A stretch of 64,000 nt of DNA from CBFDBF01 sp050291465 (GTDB lineage Bacteria > Pseudomonadota > Gammaproteobacteria > Chromatiales > Chromatiaceae), in assembly GCA_050291465.1 (NCBI GenBank), contig JBNKJV010000001.1, positions 1 through 64,000 on the forward strand. Direction: 5' to 3'. Within the stretch, counting starts at the first letter, position 1. Each line of letters starts with the position of its first letter. Positions 42,149-49,736 of this stretch are shown here, piece after piece. A program made the translations under genes and the position numbers. Under the pieces are notes generated by a model. It worked only from the letters and a program-made list of their open reading frames with translations. It did no database searches and was not told the DNA's origin.

Positions 42149-42562
42149 TCAATGTTGCACCTTTGCCCTTAACGCCTTGCGTTGTCCCCGTTTGGCCTTG
42201 TCATCCAGCCGCCGCTGGCGGGACGCCTTGCTCGGCTTGGTGGGTATACGCTTTTTCCGTACCGCCGACACGCTTCGTATCAGTTCGCCCAGCCTGTCCA
42301 GGGCATCCTCCCTGTTCTTCTCCTGGGTGCGATAGCGTTGCGCTTTGATGATTACCACGCCCTCCTCCGATATACGGCGGTCCCGCAGTTTCAGCAACCG
42401 TGATTTATAGAAATCCGGCAGGGAGGAGGCGTTGATATCGAAACGCAGGTGGATGGCGGTTGCCACCTTGTTGACGTTCTGTCCGCCCGCACCCTGGGAA
42501 CGTATGGCCTGCATCTCTATTTCGTTGTCAGGGATGACGACATTGTTGGATATGCGGAGCAT
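42149..42562 (-). CDS. arfB: Alternative ribosome-rescue factor ArfB (peptidyl-tRNA hydrolase)
   Basis: A 137-residue class I release factor-like protein that frees ribosomes stalled on non-stop messages. The catalytic loop SQGAGGQNVNK (residues 23-33) holds the GGQ motif, and the basic C-terminal tail (SKASRQRRLDDKAKRGQRK, about 115-133) fits ArfB, whose tail enters the mRNA channel. The length matches the family. The start codon lies only four bases from a tandem heptamer array (42567-42740), so its leader or promoter must be built from repeat sequence and no SD is present. Confidence 0.93.
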   Translation of the reverse strand: MLRISNNVVIPDNEIEMQAIRSQGAGGQNVNKVATAIHLRFDINASSLPDFYKSRLLKLRDRRISEEGVVIIKAQRYRTQEKNREDALDRLGELIRSVSAVRKKRIPTKPSKASRQRRLDDKAKRGQRKALRAKVQH

Positions 42563-42566
42563 CGGA

Positions 42567-42740
42567 GGTATCAGGTATCAGGTATCAGGTGTCAGGTGTC
42601 AGGTGTCAGGTGTCAGGTGTCAGGTGTCAGGTGTCAGTTGTCAGTTGTCAGTTGTCAGTTGTCAGTTGTCAGTTGTCAGTTGTCAGTTGTCAGTTGTCAG
42701 TTGTCAGTTGTCAGTTGTCAGTTGTCAGTTGTCAGTTGTC
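42567..42740. repeat. Heptamer tandem repeat array, 24 full copies in three variant blocks
   Basis: Counting on the plus strand: three copies of GGTATCA (42567-42587), seven of GGTGTCA (42588-42636), fourteen of GTTGTCA (42637-42734), then a partial GTTGTC (42735-42740). Each block differs from the next by one base, which suggests stepwise expansion of successive variants. All copies within a block are perfect. It lies in the divergent gap between arfB and arsC, four bases from the arfB start codon. Open frames through it (about 98-124 codons) are artefacts of the repeat. Confidence 0.97.
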
Positions 42741-42852
42741 GATAATGATATACCCTCCCATACTAATTCCAAGGTTGCGGACCGTTCGGAATCTGGCATA
42801 GGGTAACCGACACCAAAGTTCAACATGTTCATCGACCATCAGGCAAAAGCAA

Positions 42853-43200
42853 ATGAGTATCGAGATCTACCACAATCCGCGCTGCAGCAAATCCCGCCAG
42901 ACCTTACAGCTCCTGGAAGAGAAGGGGGTTGAGCCGGAGGTGGTGGAGTACCTGAAAACACCCCCCGACCGCGGGACCCTGGAGCAGATTCTGAAGATGC
43001 TTGGCCTGGAGCCCCGGGATCTGATGCGCAAGAAAGAGGCGGAGTACAAAGAGAACGGCCTGGACAACCCGGACCTGACGCGGGATCAGCTCATCGACGC
43101 CATGCTCAAATACCCGAAGCTGATCGAACGCCCGATTGTGGTCAGCGACGGCAAGGCGGCCATCGGCCGCCCGCCGGAGAAGGTGCTGGATATCCTTTAA
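42853..43200 (+). CDS. arsC: Glutaredoxin-type arsenate reductase ArsC
   Basis: A 115-residue thioredoxin-fold protein of the ArsC family that reduces arsenate to arsenite using glutathione and glutaredoxin. The N-terminal motif YHNPRCSKSRQTL holds the catalytic Cys11, and the conserved ERPIVV segment and basic residues follow. The size matches the short ArsC/YfgD type. It stands alone, without arsR or an efflux gene beside it, so a role in arsenic resistance is likely but not certain; YfgD-like paralogues have other roles. The promoter region holds the end of the heptamer array 110 bases upstream. Confidence 0.9.
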   Translation: MSIEIYHNPRCSKSRQTLQLLEEKGVEPEVVEYLKTPPDRGTLEQILKMLGLEPRDLMRKKEAEYKENGLDNPDLTRDQLIDAMLKYPKLIERPIVVSDGKAAIGRPPEKVLDIL

Positions 43201-43518
43201 CGGTCAGCCGGGCCTGCGAACGGGGCCTTAATCCTTTATTCAATCCAGCCGCTTGTCCTGAAGCCGCAAATAGACGCGAAGGACCGCAAACAAACGCAAG
43301 TACCCCAAATTCAATTCGCGGGCTTTCGCGGTGATTTGCGTTACTTTGCGGCTTTGTAATTCCTGCGTCATCAAAAACTGCAGGAGCCGGACCGCTCCTA
43401 ACCCCCCCCCACAGGCGGAGAGGAACATGCCCCCCTTCCAGGGGGGACAATAGGGGGATTATAGGGCAGGGACAACCGCAACGGTTCCGTCACATAGCTA
43501 CGCAACGTGGCCTACCAA

Positions 43519-43552
43519 TTCTCCGTGTCCTCTGTGTTCTCCGTGGTAAAAA
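43519..43552. repeat. CACAGAG-family dispersed repeat, single arm
   Basis: The stretch ctccgtgtcctctgtgttct (about 43521-43540), continued by ccgtggtaaaaa, matches the family seen at 19219-19292 and 28707-28738. Confidence 0.75.
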
Positions 43553-43581
43553 ATCCATGCGCACATATTCCGACATCAATG

Positions 43582-43604
43582 CCCCGCTGAAGCGGGACCT
43601 ACAT
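43582..43604. repeat. REP-like element
   Basis: The stem CCCGCT/AGCGGG (43583-43588 with 43591-43596) is followed by acctacat, that is, ATGTAGGT plus a hairpin on the minus strand. The layout matches the elements at 6079-6147 and 33085-33109. Confidence 0.65.
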
Positions 43605-43645
43605 CCGGAAGGGGGAAGCGCACTCATACCACCGAAGGCGAAAAA

Positions 43646-44311
43646 TCACTTCGCCCCACCCTGCATCATGGTTTGACGATGCCGGACCTGAGCCGCCGTG
43701 AACTCTTCCGGCGTAACCTGGCCGTTTCCATCGCCATCCATATCCGGAAACTGCAGCATGTTGCTTAATCCGCGCATGGGATAACCCTGCTGGGCCCGTT
43801 CGGAGATCCGCTGGGCATGCGCCTGGTTGAACTCATCCGCCAGCAACACCCCGTCGCCGTTAAGATCGAACTCCGCAAAAGTGGGCATGTTGCCGCCCGG
43901 ACCCCCGGCTCCGGGCCCCATACCCATACCGCGGCCGCCGGCTCCAGGTCCCATGCCCGTACCACCACCGGCCCCGGGCCCCATACCGGTGCCGCCCCGC
44001 TGCTGCATCCGGGCCTGCTGGCCGGCAAGCAGTTCGTCCTGACTCAGTGAGCCGTTCCCGTCAGTATCGAAGTCGGAAAACTGGGGGGCATTGGCCACGT
44101 TCGCCAGGGGACGGCCCTCATCCGCCCGGGCCGTTATGCGCTCGGCACGTGCGGCATAAAACTCCTCCTCACTGACGGCCCCGTTGCCGTCACTGTCATA
44201 GGCACTGAACGGGATCGGGCCCCAATCCGGAATCTCCCCGGAGTGAGCTGCAAACGCCGCGCCCAGCCCCGCAAGGATCACTAATACATAAGATGTAACC
44301 GTTCTGTTCAT
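43646..44311 (-). CDS. Secreted EF-hand protein with Gly-rich linker
   Basis: A 221-residue protein with a signal peptide (MNRTVTSYVLVILAGLGAAF) and four EF-hand-like calcium loops: YDSDGNGAVSEEE, FDTDGNGSLSQDE, FDLNGDGVLLADE and MDGDGNGQVTPEE. Between loops 2 and 3 lies a glycine-rich linker made of repeated GTGMGPGAGG-like units (about 110-150 of the mature frame). The start at 44311 is chosen for the signal peptide; a longer frame to 44350 exists. It is probably a calcium-binding periplasmic protein. It lies downstream of the PhoPQ-like pair on the same strand, 142 bases after the kinase gene, with separate expression likely. Confidence 0.85.
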   Translation of the reverse strand: MNRTVTSYVLVILAGLGAAFAAHSGEIPDWGPIPFSAYDSDGNGAVSEEEFYAARAERITARADEGRPLANVANAPQFSDFDTDGNGSLSQDELLAGQQARMQQRGGTGMGPGAGGGTGMGPGAGGRGMGMGPGAGGPGGNMPTFAEFDLNGDGVLLADEFNQAHAQRISERAQQGYPMRGLSNMLQFPDMDGDGNGQVTPEEFTAAQVRHRQTMMQGGAK

Positions 44312-44453
44312 GACATTTACCCTCGAAAGCAGTGCACGTCCCTGCAGCAACCAATCACCGCCGATGCGGCAATCTTGTCCCTCTACAGTAAGACTACAGG
44401 ATCATTATGAAACATAGCTGAAAACGGACCCGCCGGAGAGAATCGGCGGACGC

Positions 44454-45791
44454 CTATTCGCCGGCCTCCCTGGAGGGCAGCAGAACCGTCACCTGCAACC
44501 CCCCCAACTCGGCGGAACGGCTGAAGTTCAGCTCGCCGCCATAGAGATTGACGATATCCTTGGCTATGGCCAATCCCAGTCCATGGCCTTCCGTCGTCTC
44601 ATCGAGGCGAACACCCCTTTCCGCCAGTCGGCCCAGCTCCCTATCCGATATACCTTTGCCGTCATCGGCCACGACGAATTCGATCATAGCTCCCGACCCG
44701 ACACTGCAGGTCACCCGGGAGTCCGCCCATTTACAGGCGTTATCGAGAAGATTACCCAGCAGTTCCAGCATGTCCTCCCGGTCACCGAAGGGCGCAACCC
44801 CGTCCGCGACCAGCCACTGCATATCCAGGTTTCTGTCCCGGTGCAACTGCTTCAGGAGACCGATCAGGTCCGGCAGTTCCTCCCGCGGATTGAACCGCCG
44901 GCGCTGCAGACCGGAGCCCGCCACCCGGGCGCGCCGCAACTCCCTGTCCATCAACTGCCCGATACGCTCGGCCTGGGCCCTGGCCTCCCCCGGCCGCACC
45001 TCACCTTCCCCCTTCCCGATACCGTCAAAATACTGCAGCAGGATATTGAGGGGCCCCTTCAGGGCGTGGGTAAGGTTGCCGAGGGCGTTGCGGGATCTTT
45101 CCAGTCGCCGTGCCAGCAACTGCAGCAGATTGTTGAACTCCCTTACCAGGGGAAGAATCTCACTCGGCACGTCTTCCGACAGGGCGCCGGTTTCTCCCTG
45201 TTCCAGCCGCCTGATATCTTCCCGCAGCGGCTGCAGCCGCCTGAACGCCCGGCGCACCACCATACTCTGCAGCAGCAACAGCACCAGGACACCCCCGAGG
45301 GCGAATAAACCGAAATCCCGTTTGAAGCGATCCCGGCGTTCCTTGATCAGGGTCAGGTCTTCGGCGACGGCCAGGGTGAACTCCCGGTCCTGTTTGCGGA
45401 AGCCCTTGACCAACAGCAACAGCTGCTGCCCGGCGGGACCGGCAATCTTCATCTGCCGGGTTTCGCCCGGAGCCAGTCGGGGAATGCTAAGGGTATGGTC
45501 CCACAGGGAGCGGGAAACCAGCGGGCCGCCCTGATCCAACTGGACCAGATAGTAGTGTCCGGAGAGGGGTTGATTGTAGATCTGGTTGAGGCGGCGCCAC
45601 CGGATACGGGCACCGAACTGATCAAATTCGAGGGCCGCCAGAACACTCTCCGCGTCATGCTCCAGGCGCGATACCACAAAATCCTGGGTGAGGGTCCGTA
45701 TGGACTGGTTACCCAGCACCCATAGCAGCCCCATCAGCACCAACAGGGTCAGGGCCAGCCAGAGCTGAAGCCGACGCTCCAGTGAATTCAT
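44454..45791 (-). CDS. PhoQ-like sensor histidine kinase
   Basis: A 445-residue membrane kinase: helices at about 9-28 and 161-180 flank a periplasmic sensor of about 130 residues; the H-box is LTHALKGPLNIL (His242), which has the THxLKxPL form known in PhoQ, with N-box LLGNLLDNACKWA and G-boxes VVADDGKGIS and GHGLGLAIA. It follows its regulator with a four-base overlap and ends the seven-gene cytochrome operon. The signal it senses is unknown; PepSY and cytochrome genes upstream suggest a redox, metal or heme signal. Confidence 0.9.
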   Translation of the reverse strand: MNSLERRLQLWLALTLLVLMGLLWVLGNQSIRTLTQDFVVSRLEHDAESVLAALEFDQFGARIRWRRLNQIYNQPLSGHYYLVQLDQGGPLVSRSLWDHTLSIPRLAPGETRQMKIAGPAGQQLLLLVKGFRKQDREFTLAVAEDLTLIKERRDRFKRDFGLFALGGVLVLLLLQSMVVRRAFRRLQPLREDIRRLEQGETGALSEDVPSEILPLVREFNNLLQLLARRLERSRNALGNLTHALKGPLNILLQYFDGIGKGEGEVRPGEARAQAERIGQLMDRELRRARVAGSGLQRRRFNPREELPDLIGLLKQLHRDRNLDMQWLVADGVAPFGDREDMLELLGNLLDNACKWADSRVTCSVGSGAMIEFVVADDGKGISDRELGRLAERGVRLDETTEGHGLGLAIAKDIVNLYGGELNFSRSAELGGLQVTVLLPSREAGE

Positions 45792-46456
45792 TTCTGATCC
45801 CCGACAAACAGATACCCCTGCCCGCGCCGGGTTACTATTAACCCGCTGCCCACCTTTTCCCGCAGCCGGCGTACGTAGACCTCTATCAGGTTACTGTCCC
45901 GGTCGAAATCCTGTTCATACACGTGCTCGGTCAGACGACTCTTGGAGAGAATCCGGCCGGGGTGCAGCATGAAATAACGCAGCAACCGAAATTCGGTTCC
46001 GGTGAGATCCACGGTCTCACCATCCGGTAACCTTACCTGCTGACGCTCTTCGTCCAATTCCAAACCGCCACCGCGCAGCGTCTCACCGGGCATATCATGA
46101 CTGCGCCGCAATAACGCCTGGATGCGCACCACCAGCTCCTCCACGTGGAACGGCTTACCCAGATAATCGTCGGCCCCTGCCTTGAATCCGTCCACCCGCT
46201 CATGCCAGGCGTCCCGAGCCGTTAGGACGACAACCGGCACCCGGTTGTCCCTGCGGCGCCAGTTGGCCAGCACTTCCAATCCGGGGCGCCGCGGCAGCCC
46301 CAGATCGAGAACCACCACATCATAGGGCTCCACGTCACCCATCACCTCACCGTCGATACCGTTGTCGGCCACGTCCACCGCGAAACCGCGCCGCTCCAGA
46401 TCCCGGCGCAGGGAGTCCACCAGCAGCACATCGTCCTCCACCAGCAGCAGGCGCAC
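45788..46456 (-). CDS. OmpR-family response regulator (PhoP-like)
   Basis: A 222-residue regulator with receiver domain (Asp8/Asp9, phospho-acceptor Asp51 in VVLDLGLPRRPG, lysine in YLGKPF) and C-terminal winged helix ending VTRRGQGYLF. It is of the PhoP/QseB type. It lies three bases after the PepSY gene and overlaps the kinase start by four bases. Its likely targets include its own operon. Confidence 0.92.
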   Translation of the reverse strand: MRLLLVEDDVLLVDSLRRDLERRGFAVDVADNGIDGEVMGDVEPYDVVVLDLGLPRRPGLEVLANWRRRDNRVPVVVLTARDAWHERVDGFKAGADDYLGKPFHVEELVVRIQALLRRSHDMPGETLRGGGLELDEERQQVRLPDGETVDLTGTEFRLLRYFMLHPGRILSKSRLTEHVYEQDFDRDSNLIEVYVRRLREKVGSGLIVTRRGQGYLFVGDQK

Positions 46457-46459
46457 CGA

Positions 46460-46762
46460 TCAGTCCTCCAGCTCAGTATTCAAAATCTCGCCGCTCTCGG
46501 CATCGATGGTCATTTCCCACACCACACCGTCGTCATCCAACAGCTCGATCTCATATATATAATGTTCGTCTTCCTTTTCCAGCTCCACTTCCAGGATACG
46601 CCCCGGCCGTTGTGTCCTGACCTGCTGAAGAATATCCTCGAGAGGAAGAATGGAACCTTCCTCCACCAGGCGACGCGCCTCCAGCTGGTCATCATCCGCC
46701 AGAGCGCCGCCCAGTTGAAAAACCAGGCAAAACAAAAGACAGAATCCCGCCCGTTTAGTCAT
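46460..46762 (-). CDS. Small secreted PepSY-domain protein
   Basis: A 100-residue protein with a signal peptide (MTKRAGFCLLFCLVFQLGGALA) and one PepSY domain (SILPLEDILQQV, then YIYEIELLDDDG and WEMTIDAESGEIL). PepSY proteins of this size often lie beside two-component systems and may modulate the sensor. The start at 46762 overlaps the stop of the diheme cytochrome gene by eight bases (ATGACTAA), so translation is coupled. A longer frame to 46897 lies within the cytochrome gene and is rejected. Confidence 0.85.
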   Translation of the reverse strand: MTKRAGFCLLFCLVFQLGGALADDDQLEARRLVEEGSILPLEDILQQVRTQRPGRILEVELEKEDEHYIYEIELLDDDGVVWEMTIDAESGEILNTELED

Positions 46763-47339
46763 CCCAACGACCATATCCGGGGATACGGACCTGACGTTCG
46801 TTGAAGGAACCCTGCAAGGCCTGAGTGTGGCAGACATCGCAGTTACTGAATGAACCGACGTCGGGATTCTCCTCCACCATTCGCGCCGGAAGCTCATCGT
46901 GTTCGTGCCGAAAGTACCGCGTATCCGTTATCCGCATCGGTGCTGAATCGTTCCCCAGCGAGGCCATCACCTTGTTGGAAAATCCGCGGTCCACCTGCCC
47001 CGCCGCATTGTCCAGAAGAAAGTTCCTGACCAGGGCCGCCTCTTCCTCCGACAGCTCCGCATTCTCTCCAAAATGGTCTTCCAAGCCGCTCATGATCTTC
47101 TGCCAGGACCGCGCCGGGAGAAATCCGGGTTGATAAGGAAAATGGCAACCACCGCACCCCTCCACGTAAAAATGCTGCTGTGCCGTTCCGGTCCGCGGAT
47201 CGGAGTCACTAAACCAGCGCGCAAGAAAACCGTGTCCCTCTTCTTCGCGCTCGTGATCATCATCAGCGTAAAGGGTGTTGGCAGCAAGCAAAACACCCGC
47301 CACTAAGAGTAGCGTAGTAGTAATAGTGCCTTTTTTCAT
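46755..47339 (-). CDS. Diheme cytochrome c (DHC family)
   Basis: A 194-residue periplasmic protein with a signal peptide (MKKGTITTTLLLVAGVLLAA, cleavage near LYADD) and two heme sites, CGGCH (62-66) and CDVCH (167-171). It matches the diheme cytochrome partner of SHP found in the shp-dhc-cytochrome b cluster of Rhodobacter and Shewanella. It is paralogous to the C-terminal half of the fused cytochrome b gene at 47891 (shared FLPARSW/LLPARSW, DHFGE and CDVCH segments). Role: electron transfer between the b-type cytochrome and SHP. Confidence 0.9.
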   Translation of the reverse strand: MKKGTITTTLLLVAGVLLAANTLYADDDHEREEEGHGFLARWFSDSDPRTGTAQQHFYVEGCGGCHFPYQPGFLPARSWQKIMSGLEDHFGENAELSEEEAALVRNFLLDNAAGQVDRGFSNKVMASLGNDSAPMRITDTRYFRHEHDELPARMVEENPDVGSFSNCDVCHTQALQGSFNERQVRIPGYGRWDD

Positions 47340-47368
47340 AATCACCTCCAGGTTCAAATCTCAAACGG

Positions 47369-47773
47369 TCAGTCATTCTTTAAATAGGCCATCACGTCCC
47401 CCTTCTCCTGGGGCGTACACTCGCGGCCCAAAGTCCACTTACAGTTCCGCTTGAACCACTTCTCTATTTTTTTTGTTTCGGTAAGCCGCTTCGGGTTCAC
47501 CGAGAGCGCCATGGGCTTGATGACCTTTCCCGTACGGGCGTGTTTCCCGGCCTTGGTCAGATCGGTGCCGTGACAACCGGTACAGCTTCGAGCCTCACCA
47601 CTTTTTGCATCCTTAAATTCTTTATTCCAGAAGGCCTCGCCCGCACCGGCACTGAACTCGGTGGCCCCCTGCTGCCGGTATTGATTCGTCAGTTCGGATA
47701 CCGCATCAGCCCACAACGACAGGGGCAACAGCAGCAGCATCCCGGAAACCATCTTAGCCAACGATCTGCTCAT
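47369..47773 (-). CDS. SHP-like monoheme cytochrome c (DUF1924)
   Basis: A 134-residue cytochrome with a signal peptide (residues 1-22, ending SLWADA) and one CTGCH site (64-68). The surrounding GEARSCTGCHGTDLTKAGKH and the late NPKRLTETKKIEKWF with CTPQEKGD identify the DUF1924/SHP type. SHP of Rhodobacter sphaeroides is a cytochrome c that binds oxygen or nitric oxide; its cell role is not settled. It stands between the fused cytochrome b and the free diheme cytochrome, the known partners. Confidence 0.9.
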   Translation of the reverse strand: MSRSLAKMVSGMLLLLPLSLWADAVSELTNQYRQQGATEFSAGAGEAFWNKEFKDAKSGEARSCTGCHGTDLTKAGKHARTGKVIKPMALSVNPKRLTETKKIEKWFKRNCKWTLGRECTPQEKGDVMAYLKND

Positions 47774-47890
47774 GCATCTTCTCCTCGTTCTACAAAGCCA
47801 AACTCTCTCAAGTCCGATAAGTGTAAAAAAGGGGGATGAAATGAAGCTGAAAATGGAGGCGACGCTCGAGAGCAGCCGATACCGGGCCGT

Positions 47891-49057
47891 TCAGTCGGGC
47901 AGCTTCATGGCCCCGTCCTCGAAGGTGCCCTGCGGAGCATCCAGATGGCAGACGTCGCAGTTCCAGCGGCCGTTCACGGCAGGACTGTCCCATACTGCGG
48001 ACTCGATCTCACGGTGCTTCCGTTTCCAATAACCGGTTTCGGTTATTCGTAAAGGGACCTGGTCCGCGGAGATACTGCGATTGATTTTCCATGCGGCCTC
48101 GGTAGGTGTCTGCTCCGCACTGTTCGCCATTTGGAATTCCAGGATGACCTTCATGCCCTCCCGCGTCAGCGCCAGGTCCTCCCCGAAATGATCGGCCTGA
48201 AGATCCATCATCCGGACCCAGGAACGGGCCGGCAACAGACTGGGATGATAGGCCAGGTGGCAACCACCACACTCTTCGCGCCATACCGGCTCATCAGGCA
48301 ACACCGGTCCCACCATCGGCAGATAGGGACGTTCCGACGTCTGGTACAGATAGCCCTGAAACCACCACGCGGCCAACAGCAACATTGCCGAAGACAGAAT
48401 CAGGGCGACACCGCCCCGCCGACGCACCGTGAGTAATCCTTCCGAGCACCGCTTATTGCCGGTCACCAGGGACGCCACCAGATTCTCCCGGTGCAGGAGG
48501 CTTTCCACCAGGACTCCGAGCAGATGGAACGCCACCAGACCCGCCATTATCCAGGCCAATGTCTCGTGGGCCCGATGCAGAACGGCACCCGCCGCAAACC
48601 CCGGCCAACCGGCAAACAGCCCGTGCCGCTCCTCACCGCCCAGGGTTAACGCGCCGCTGACCACAATGGAAAACAGCAATGCCAACATCAGCCAGATGGC
48701 CCAGGATCCCGCCGGGTTGTGGCCGATGTAACGCTGCGGACGCCGTTTGATCAGTTCACGGAGATACTGTCCAAGCGCTTTCCAACCGAAACGGAAATCG
48801 CGAAAGCGGGCGTTCGGTTCCCCCAACACCCCCCAGAACATCCGAAACAACAACAGCCCGGCCACCGCGGTTCCGGTAAAAATGTGAACATCGAGATAAC
48901 GGTCGCCGGAGGTCGCCCAGGCCGCTCCGAAAGCGACCGCCAGAGCCCAGTGAAAGAACCTCAGAGGCAGATCCCAAACCCGCCCGAAATTATCGTCACC
49001 GGAGACGGTCTTCGATTTTCGCGGACCGTCCCGGTTCATGATCAGATCGTGCGGCAA
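47891..49057 (-). CDS. Cytochrome b561-type protein fused to diheme cytochrome c
   Basis: A 388-residue membrane fusion. Residues about 25-215 form a four-helix cytochrome b561 (PLRFFHWALA, IFTGTAVAG, GHNPAGSW and FHLLGVLVE with candidate heme histidines). After a further helix (about 232-252) the chain carries a diheme cytochrome domain with CGGCH (near 283) and CDVCH (near 371), homologous to the separate DHC at 46755. Both halves resemble products of neighbouring genes, so it likely arose by duplication and fusion. TTG (49057, SD GGAG nine bases upstream) or ATG (49039) could be the start. It should pass electrons from quinol to periplasmic cytochromes. Confidence 0.88.
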   Translation of the reverse strand: MPHDLIMNRDGPRKSKTVSGDDNFGRVWDLPLRFFHWALAVAFGAAWATSGDRYLDVHIFTGTAVAGLLLFRMFWGVLGEPNARFRDFRFGWKALGQYLRELIKRRPQRYIGHNPAGSWAIWLMLALLFSIVVSGALTLGGEERHGLFAGWPGFAAGAVLHRAHETLAWIMAGLVAFHLLGVLVESLLHRENLVASLVTGNKRCSEGLLTVRRRGGVALILSSAMLLLAAWWFQGYLYQTSERPYLPMVGPVLPDEPVWREECGGCHLAYHPSLLPARSWVRMMDLQADHFGEDLALTREGMKVILEFQMANSAEQTPTEAAWKINRSISADQVPLRITETGYWKRKHREIESAVWDSPAVNGRWNCDVCHLDAPQGTFEDGAMKLPD

Positions 49058-49063
49058 GGATAC

Positions 49064-49630
49064 TCACTCCGCTGATTTTGTCCCGGTCAACATGGCCCGC
49101 ACCAGGTTCTCCTTGTACAGCCAACTGTGCAACAGCACGCCGCCCACATGCACCGCCGCGAACACCAGGGTCGTGTTGGCGAAAAACTCATGCACCTCTT
49201 CCCACATCTCTTTGCCGAATTCACCCGTTCCTGCAAACCAGTCGACCAACGGCCCACCGCCCTCGGTTCCGTAGGCAACCAGGCCGGTGAGTGTGGTCAA
49301 CAACAGCAGGCACAGCAGCGCCACGATCATCGCTCCACCCGCCGGGTTATGGCCAAGATGGCGTCCCGCCTGTCTTGAGAGCAACGACTTCAGATAGGCG
49401 AATACCTGCGCCGGCGGACGCACGAAATCCGAGAACCGGGCATAACGGGTCCCGATAAAACCCCATATAACCCGCAGCAGCAACAGTCCCAATACCAGAT
49501 AACCGGCGAAGGAGTGCAGCGTCATCCAGTGATCTTCAGTCACCCAGGCGGTCAGTACCGCACCAACCAGCGCCCAATGAAACACCCGCACCAGGGGGTC
49601 CCATACCTTTACCTCGTTTGCATCAACCAT
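49064..49630 (-). CDS. Cytochrome b561 family protein
   Basis: A 188-residue four-helix membrane cytochrome with the sequence RVFHWALVG, LHSFAGYLVLG, GHNPAGG and FAAVHVGGVLLHSW; the histidines in these segments likely bind two b hemes. It is paralogous to the N-terminal half of the next gene. It is the first gene of the operon, six bases before the fusion gene, and resembles the cytochrome b partner of SHP/DHC clusters. Confidence 0.9.
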   Translation of the reverse strand: MVDANEVKVWDPLVRVFHWALVGAVLTAWVTEDHWMTLHSFAGYLVLGLLLLRVIWGFIGTRYARFSDFVRPPAQVFAYLKSLLSRQAGRHLGHNPAGGAMIVALLCLLLLTTLTGLVAYGTEGGGPLVDWFAGTGEFGKEMWEEVHEFFANTTLVFAAVHVGGVLLHSWLYKENLVRAMLTGTKSAE

Positions 49631-49736
49631 GGTCTGCGTCCTTCATCTTTCTACACGAATGGAATGCAGATTAACGCGGCAAGCTGAAACCAAACTGAAT
49701 TCGGCACGGCCCACCAGGGATATTCAGGCCGACACT

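Larger units (their letters stand above)
43201..43645. repeat. Intergenic mosaic of dispersed repeats, second copy set
   Basis: No gene is seen in these 445 bases. Modules matching those at 5985-6241 occur in the same order: gccgcaaatagacgcgaa (43263-43280) with attcgcgggctttcgcggtg (43315-43334), and cccccttccaggggggacaa (43431-43450). The CACAGAG-family arm (43519-43552) and a REP-like element (43582-43604) follow. Confidence 0.75.

Noticed and set aside
42567..42740. CRISPR array
   Set aside because: The unit is only seven bases, there are no spacers, and no cas genes are nearby.
42432..42806. Cys/Ser/Val-rich proteins from frames through the heptamer array
   Set aside because: The periodic residues come from the tandem repeat; no start signal or family supports a gene.
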